From Erpobdella octoculata (Eukaryota; Annelida; Clitellata; Hirudinida; Erpobdellidae), in the NCBI GenBank assembly GCA_963978895.1, contig OZ022240.1, forward strand, positions 8,823,906 to 8,887,905: a stretch of DNA of 64,000 nucleotides, given 5' to 3'. The translations under genes were made by a program, and so were the position numbers. The notes beneath the pieces are model-generated. The model did no database searches, was not told where the DNA came from, and worked only from the letters and a program-made list of their open reading frames with translations. Numbering within the stretch: the stretch's first letter is position 1; each line of letters starts with the position of its first letter. Below are positions 57,715 through 64,000 of this stretch, one piece after another.

Positions 57715-59402
57715 CTATATATATAAAAGAACATGTCCTGACTGACTGACTGACTGACTGACTGACTGACTGACTGACTGACTGACTGACTGACTGACTG
57801 ACTGACTGACTGACTGACTGACTGACTGACTGACTGACTGACAGATGACTGACTGATAATCAACGCCGAGCTCAAACGCCTCATCCTAGGAACGTGAAAT
57901 TTGGAACTTATATTACTTTTATAGCGTAAACATCCGCTAAGAAAGGATTTTTGAAAATTTTGCTCCTGAGGGGAAAAAACTGGAAAACAAACTTTTTTCT
58001 AAAACAATGTATATCTCGAAAACCAAAAATGAGAAGATTTTGAAATTTTGTATATAGATTCTTTTTGAAAAATAAAAAGATACGTGTTTCACCATTTTTT
58101 GAAAATTCGGTTTCCCGGACCTCAAATGTGGGTTGGAAAATTGGGTTATTTGGTTTTTAAAGTAGCTTCTACTCAAAAACTGTTAATGCTACAGGAGTAA
58201 AAATTAGTATTTAGTTTCTACTCCAAAAATAATGAAATACGTGTTTTAGCATTTTTTGAAAATTTGATTTCCAGGACTTCAAATGTGGGGTGGAAAATAG
58301 GGTTATTTGTTTTTTAAAGTAACTGCTACTCAAAAACTGTAAATACCACAGATTTAAAAATTAGTATTTAGTTTCTATTCTAAAAATAAAGATATACGTG
58401 TTTCACCATTTTTTTTATAAATTTGGTTTCCAGGACCTTAAATTTGGGCTGGACAATAGGATTACTTGGTTTTGAAAGTAACTGATACTCAAAAACTGTA
58501 AATGCTACAAAAGTTAAAATTAGTATTTAGTTTCTACTCTAAAAATAATGATATACGTGTTTCACTATTTTTTGAAAATTTGGTTTTCAGGACCTCAAAT
58601 GTGGGGTGGAAAATTGGGTTACTTGGTGTTTAAAGTAACTGCTACTCAAAAACTGTACAGGCTACAAAAGTAAAAATTAGTATTTAGTTTCTACTCTAAA
58701 AATAAGGATATATGAAATTTTGGTTTTCATGATCTCAAATGTGGGGTGGAAAAAGGTTTCTTTGGTTTTTAAAGTAACTGCTACTCAAAAACTGTGAATG
58801 CTACAGATGTCAAAATTAGTATTTAGTATTTACTCAAAAAATAATGATATAAGTGTTTCAACATTTTTTAAAAATTTGGTTTCCAGGACCTCAAATGTGG
58901 GTGGAAATAAGGGTTATTTGATTTCAAAATAACTGCTACTCAAAAACTGTAAGTGCTACAAATGTAAAAATTAGTATTTTGAAGTTTTGTGCCGGTTAAA
59001 AGTAGCTAAGTCCAGTTTATCACCGGTTGGGCCAAGCCGTTGTTTTAGAGTCTTCACACGGGCCAGGCCAAACCTTAAATCAAAGTGGGACGGGCCGAGG
59101 TTTTTCACCAAGTATATAGATATTTTAGTGATTTTAGGGTCTTCAGTTGGGCCGGGCCACACCTGAAGTCAAGGTGGGACGGGCCGAAGTTTTTCATCAA
59201 GTATATAAAACTTCTAGGCCTGTAAGAATGGGCCGGACCTAATTCAAACGGGCTGTTCCGGGCCAGGAGTTTAGGTTTTTAAAACGGGCTGGTCTAAGTT
59301 GTCGACGGGCCGAGCCGAGACCTAAAAAATTGATCTCTACTATGGATGCACGGTTCAAACTCTCTAATTTCATGCGAGCGAAGCCGCTACGGGCACTGCT
59401 AG
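57714..59402 (+). mobile_element. Non-autonomous Helitron, family 1, copy 2
   Basis: Same termini as 3165-4641: TCTATATATATAAAAG after an A, hairpin AGCG-AAGC-CGCT, CTAG before a T. The (GACT)n run is longer (about 57740-57853 against about 40 bases). The middle has about six imperfect repeats of roughly 157 bp against five in copy 1. GGGCCG-rich boxes precede the 3' end. No Rep-helicase ORF. Confidence 0.92.
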
Positions 59403-60432
<1,030 letters not shown>

Positions 60433-63400
60433 CTCGAGCGAACGAACAGTGCGGACGTGCGGCTATTGCTCCGACGTTTAACTTTGAATTTATAAAGTTT
60501 GTTGTTTTTTAACAATGCTTTTACTGTTTTAAACGTGTCCCCTACCTGCCCAGTGGGTCGGTGAGTACCTGAAATAACTTTTTTTAAAAGGGGAAAATCG
60601 TAGGTTGCGATAAATTAACCGTTATATTTTTTGTCTAAAGATCTCTGTCGATGTGACTACGCAACCTACAAAACAAATTTATCTGAGCCATGGACGATGA
60701 AGAAACTTCGAATAGCAGTTTACATAATTTTTCAATGAAAACTTTGAAAATTACTGAAAATTTCAACGTGGAACGCAAAGGTTATAATTTGAGGCATAAA
60801 CTGCTCAAAATACAAGGAGTGTTCCTCTTCTAAGCGTGCACTCTGCCTTCGATATTGTGTCTCCTGTACAACAACACTTTATAGCTGAACATGTTGATAC
60901 GATTGAAAAGCCAAAATGTCACTTTTGTTCTGCCACTTTCAACACAGAGAAGGTTGTAAAACTACACGAGGTCAAAAAACACCCAAGAGAATATCATGCC
61001 GAAAGAGCTGGTAAATCATACTCAAAGTCAAGATGGCTCGAGGAAGAATCTAAGATGTTGGCAAAATTAGAAATGGAATTAGCTGGGGCTGGTGTGAAAC
61101 GAATAAATATTGAACTACAGAAAAGATTTAATCATCGTACATTAGAAGCAATTAAATGTCATAGAAGACTTCCAGAGTACAAGACGTTTTTGCAGCAATA
61201 TGATGACAGATCGCAGGGTATTTCTGGCAACCGTTCAAACAGGGACAACGACACCGACACAGTTCAAGACAGAATTATTCCAGACATAAAATCAGATTGG
61301 AAAAAGTTGGCTGAGGCAGAACTTCAATTAACCGTAAAAGAAAAGAAACGAATTAATCTTGTTTTACATGATCATTTTCCTGCTCTGACCACTGACGCCA
61401 TCAAAAGAATAAGAAACACTTCACAATATCGAATATTTTTGCAATCCCTTCTAATCTCAGAAATCCCAGCAGCCAAAGTTCCTGATATAAATAACCATTT
61501 TTTAAATAATTCTTTTCCTCACGATACAACTAGCAACGACAGAGAGAGTTTTTTGAATTTGAAACAGTTTGTTATAGAAAGGTATCGACTCTTCAAATTG
61601 ACGGAAGACGAATTCTCCAGCCTTTTGAATGCCAGGACAGATGCGGAAACAAAACGAAATCTCCTCGAGAAAGAATTCAATGATTGGTTTTCAGATAAAA
61701 TATCTCCTCTCATCGAGGCCGATAGACTCAAAATGGCAAAAGTCCGAAACGACAAAAAAATTACTACAAAAAAAATCCAGCTTTGAGTGCATCTGACATC
61801 ACACCAGGAAGTTTGTTAAAACGAAAAACAGTTCATCAAAAAGAGCTAAAAAACAGAAAGAAAGACGCGAGTGCTATTCAAGAGTACAACAACTGTTTAA
61901 AAAAAATTAGCTCTTGGTGCTCGCTCGGTTCTGAATGGTGATTATGAACAAGAGGTCAGGCCGGTTCCTCACGATCAGCTGCTTGAGTATTGGGAAAGAG
62001 TTTTTATTCAGGACTCTAAAGTGGATGTGAGACCAGTTATCGTTGCTTCAGCAGTGAAATATGAAATGGAATCGCCGGTCACCAGTGGAGAGCTAATAAC
62101 AGCTATAAAGAAGCTTAAAGATTCAGCTCCTGGAATTGACGGCGTGAAAAAAGCCATCTCTGCAAAGTTGCAGTTGAGGAGTTGGCGGCACACATGTCAC
62201 TGTGGCTTTTGACAGGAATGCCTCCATCGGCATTAAAAATTGGAATTGTAACCTGCATTCCAAAGAAAAAAGGAACAGAAAATCCATCCGAGTCCAGACC
62301 AATTACAGTCAGCTCGATCATCAGTCGACTATTTCATCGCGTCCTCTGCAGGCGCATGGAGCAGTACTGGCCCTTGTCACCACGACAGAAAGCATTCCGT
62401 TCAGGAGATGGTCTTGCAGACAATATTTGGTTGGTTAAACCGTTGATTCGTAAAAAACGAGAGCAGTTACGGAAATTGAATTTGACGTTTGTTGATGTCA
62501 GTAAAGCTTTCGACACAGTTTCACAAGGATCAATCATTAGAGCGGCGACTCGTCTCGGAACTCCTCCGTTGCTTCTCAAATATTTGACTGATTTGTATAA
62601 CGGTTGCTATGTTCACATGAAACTGGGAAAAGAAAATAGTCATAAAATCCCAGTAAACAGAGGTGTGAAACAGGGTGATCCCATGTCACCGCTCTTGTTC
62701 AATGCAGTGATTGATATGATAATGAATGAAGTTGATCAGTCAATCGGAGTTTCTGGAAACGAAAATTCTGTCAAATGTAATTACATCGCCTTTGCTGACG
62801 ATTTAGTTCTTATGTCATCAACTGACGTAGGAATGCAAATGCTGGTGGAACAAGTTGAAAGTGCTCTAGCAAATGTTGGCTTGCACATGAATCCCAGCAA
62901 ATGCGCGTCGTTAAGAACTGAAGTCACAAGCAAAAAAACTATGGATTGTAAACCCCCACTCATATCTTAAAGTGCAAAATTCTAATATAAGAACTTTGAA
63001 TATTGAAGAAACGTACAAGTATCTTGGTACTGAAGTTGGACCAAAAAAGATAGCTACTTCAATTGCCAGTTTTATTCAAAGTTCTTTACATGGAATATCA
63101 AGAGCACCTCTGAAATCATTTCAAAGAATGTATATTCTCAGAACGCATGTCTTGCCAAGTTTGGTCCACCATCTGACATTCGATTTTATAACAATGTCTT
63201 CATTAACTGCCACCGACTTACAAATTAGAGCTGCCGTGAGGCGCTGGCTTAGGTTGCCAAAGGATACGCCTGTGCCATTCTTCCATGCTCCTCTTAGAAG
63301 CGGAGGGCTGGGAATTTTGCAGCTGAGGCAATGGGCCCCAATTCTGAGACGAAAAAGACTCAATAGCTTATTAACTCAGGCTAAATATGGCAAAGATGTG

Positions 63401-64000
63401 TTTTTGATTAATGTTCTGCAGGAAAGTCTATCTGTGTTATCAGAAATTAGGAAATTAGGAAGACTTGGGAGTGGAATCGAAGGTGCTAAAAAATCACTAC
63501 AGCTAAAAACAACAGAAAATCTTTATAAATCTGTAGATGGTTATGGTTTGAAGTCTTTTTCATCAAGAATAGGATTGAGTGACTGGATCGTCGACGGAGT
63601 GAACAGAGTGCCATCAGATGAATTCATCAAGTGCATTAAAGTTTGTGCAGCCGTTCTCTACAACAAGCTTAGGGCGTCGCGGGGACGACCATTGGCCGAT
63701 ACGTCATGTGACGCTGGATGCAGAGCACCTGAATCATTAGGACACATGATTCAAATCTGTCCCAAGAGTGATGGACCTAGGCGAGAACGTCACGACATCA
63801 TCGTTCGCAAACTGGAAGAAAAATTCCAATCAAAGGGATTCATCACAAAAGTAGAACCACGAATTAAAACCGAAATGGGTTTGAGAATTCCGGACCTTTG
63901 TGCATGGAAGGATGACCAATATTTTGTATGCGACGTTTCTGTTGTTTCTGATCTAGCAAACCTGAATGAGGAACATCACAGGAAAATCAGAAAGTACGAT
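60433..64000 (+). mobile_element. R2-like non-LTR retrotransposon with restriction-like endonuclease, 3' end beyond the window
   Basis: A 5' UTR of about 255 bases follows the (GTA)n array directly. The single-ORF layout is that of the RLE-type LINE group (R2 and relatives): N-terminal CCHH finger, Myb-like region, central RT, C-terminal CCHC and PD-(D/E)xK endonuclease. It is not in 28S rDNA as canonical R2 is. Whether it is R2 proper, R4/Dong-like, NeSL or Hero needs a tree. The element runs past position 64000. Confidence 0.9.
60690..64000 (+). pseudogene. R2-like reverse transcriptase/endonuclease ORF, frameshifted
   Basis: ATG at 60690 (MDDEETSNSSLHNFSMKTLK). Pieces in order: CCHH finger CHFCSATF...LHEVKKH (about 60918-60990); Myb-like SRWLEEESKMLAKLEMEL to TLEAIKCHRRLPEYKTFL, then a second similar unit (about 61290-61450); N-terminal RT blocks SAPGIDGVKKA (about 62130) and IVTCIPKKKG; FVDVSKAFDTVSQ; GVKQGDPMSPLLFNAV; catalytic FADDLVLM (about 62790); GLHMNPSKC; CDAGC...GHMIQIC knuckle (about 63709-63762); endonuclease RIPDLCAWKDDQYFVCDVSV with a downstream KIRKYD (about 63885-64000). 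At least four frame changes (near 60820, 61786, 61920 and 62950) make this copy dead. The protein would nick the target and prime cDNA on it. Confidence 0.92.

Overview
This window is AT-rich, repeat-laden nuclear DNA from an invertebrate animal. Three lines of evidence point to a metazoan: two conserved genes split by many GT-AG introns (the complex I subunit NDUFS2 and a cyclic-nucleotide-gated channel), many non-LTR retrotransposons, Helitrons, tRNA-derived SINEs and cut-and-paste remnants, and very long microsatellites. No operons, CRISPR arrays or prokaryotic signals are present. The species cannot be named from the sequence alone.

Layout. 0-2.3 kb holds the 3' half of a dead RTE-like LINE. 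3.2-4.6 kb is a Helitron whose sister copy lies at 57.7-59.4 kb. 5.9-8.1 kb holds a partial duplicate of the first two NDUFS2 exons, with a CR1-like LINE inserted in the duplicated first intron. 10.2-10.6 kb is a hAT transposase relic. 11.15-16.47 kb (minus) is the intact 13-exon NDUFS2 gene, predicted 464 aa. 16.9-18.0 kb is an isolated LINE ORF1 with CCHC knuckles. 18.5-20.0 kb (minus) is a broken MULE-derived gene with an octapeptide-repeat segment and a PHD-like half finger. 20.1-23.5 kb is minisatellites, a MITE and copies of a second Helitron family. 24.1-25.6 kb (minus) is a compact five-exon gene for a divergent PKG-like kinase fold of 244 aa, fully open when spliced. 25.7-27.7 kb is a 32-bp minisatellite grading into a (GGAT)n array of about 195 copies. 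27.7-36.6 kb is gene-free, with fold-back repeats, a SINE, a MITE and minisatellites.

36.7-50.6 kb (plus) is a complete cyclic-nucleotide-gated channel gene of about 1041 aa in 13 exons; its introns carry a TIR element, a MITE, a LINE tail and several tandem repeats. 51.5-52.5 kb is an L2/CR1-like LINE fragment rearranged into a 185-bp-arm palindrome. 52.6-57.7 kb is repeats, including a roughly 700-bp (ATGT)n array and a tRNA-derived SINE. 60.0-60.4 kb is a (GTA)n array directly followed by an R2-like retroelement with a restriction-like endonuclease, which runs off the window end.

The genes do not form a pathway. NDUFS2 is housekeeping. The channel is a cyclic-nucleotide target, and the kinase-like gene resembles cGMP-dependent kinases, but their proximity is not evidence of a functional link. 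The most unusual items are the mini-kinase, the NDUFS2 5' duplicate with intact splice frames, the repeat-bearing MULE derivative and the R2-like element abutting a trinucleotide array.
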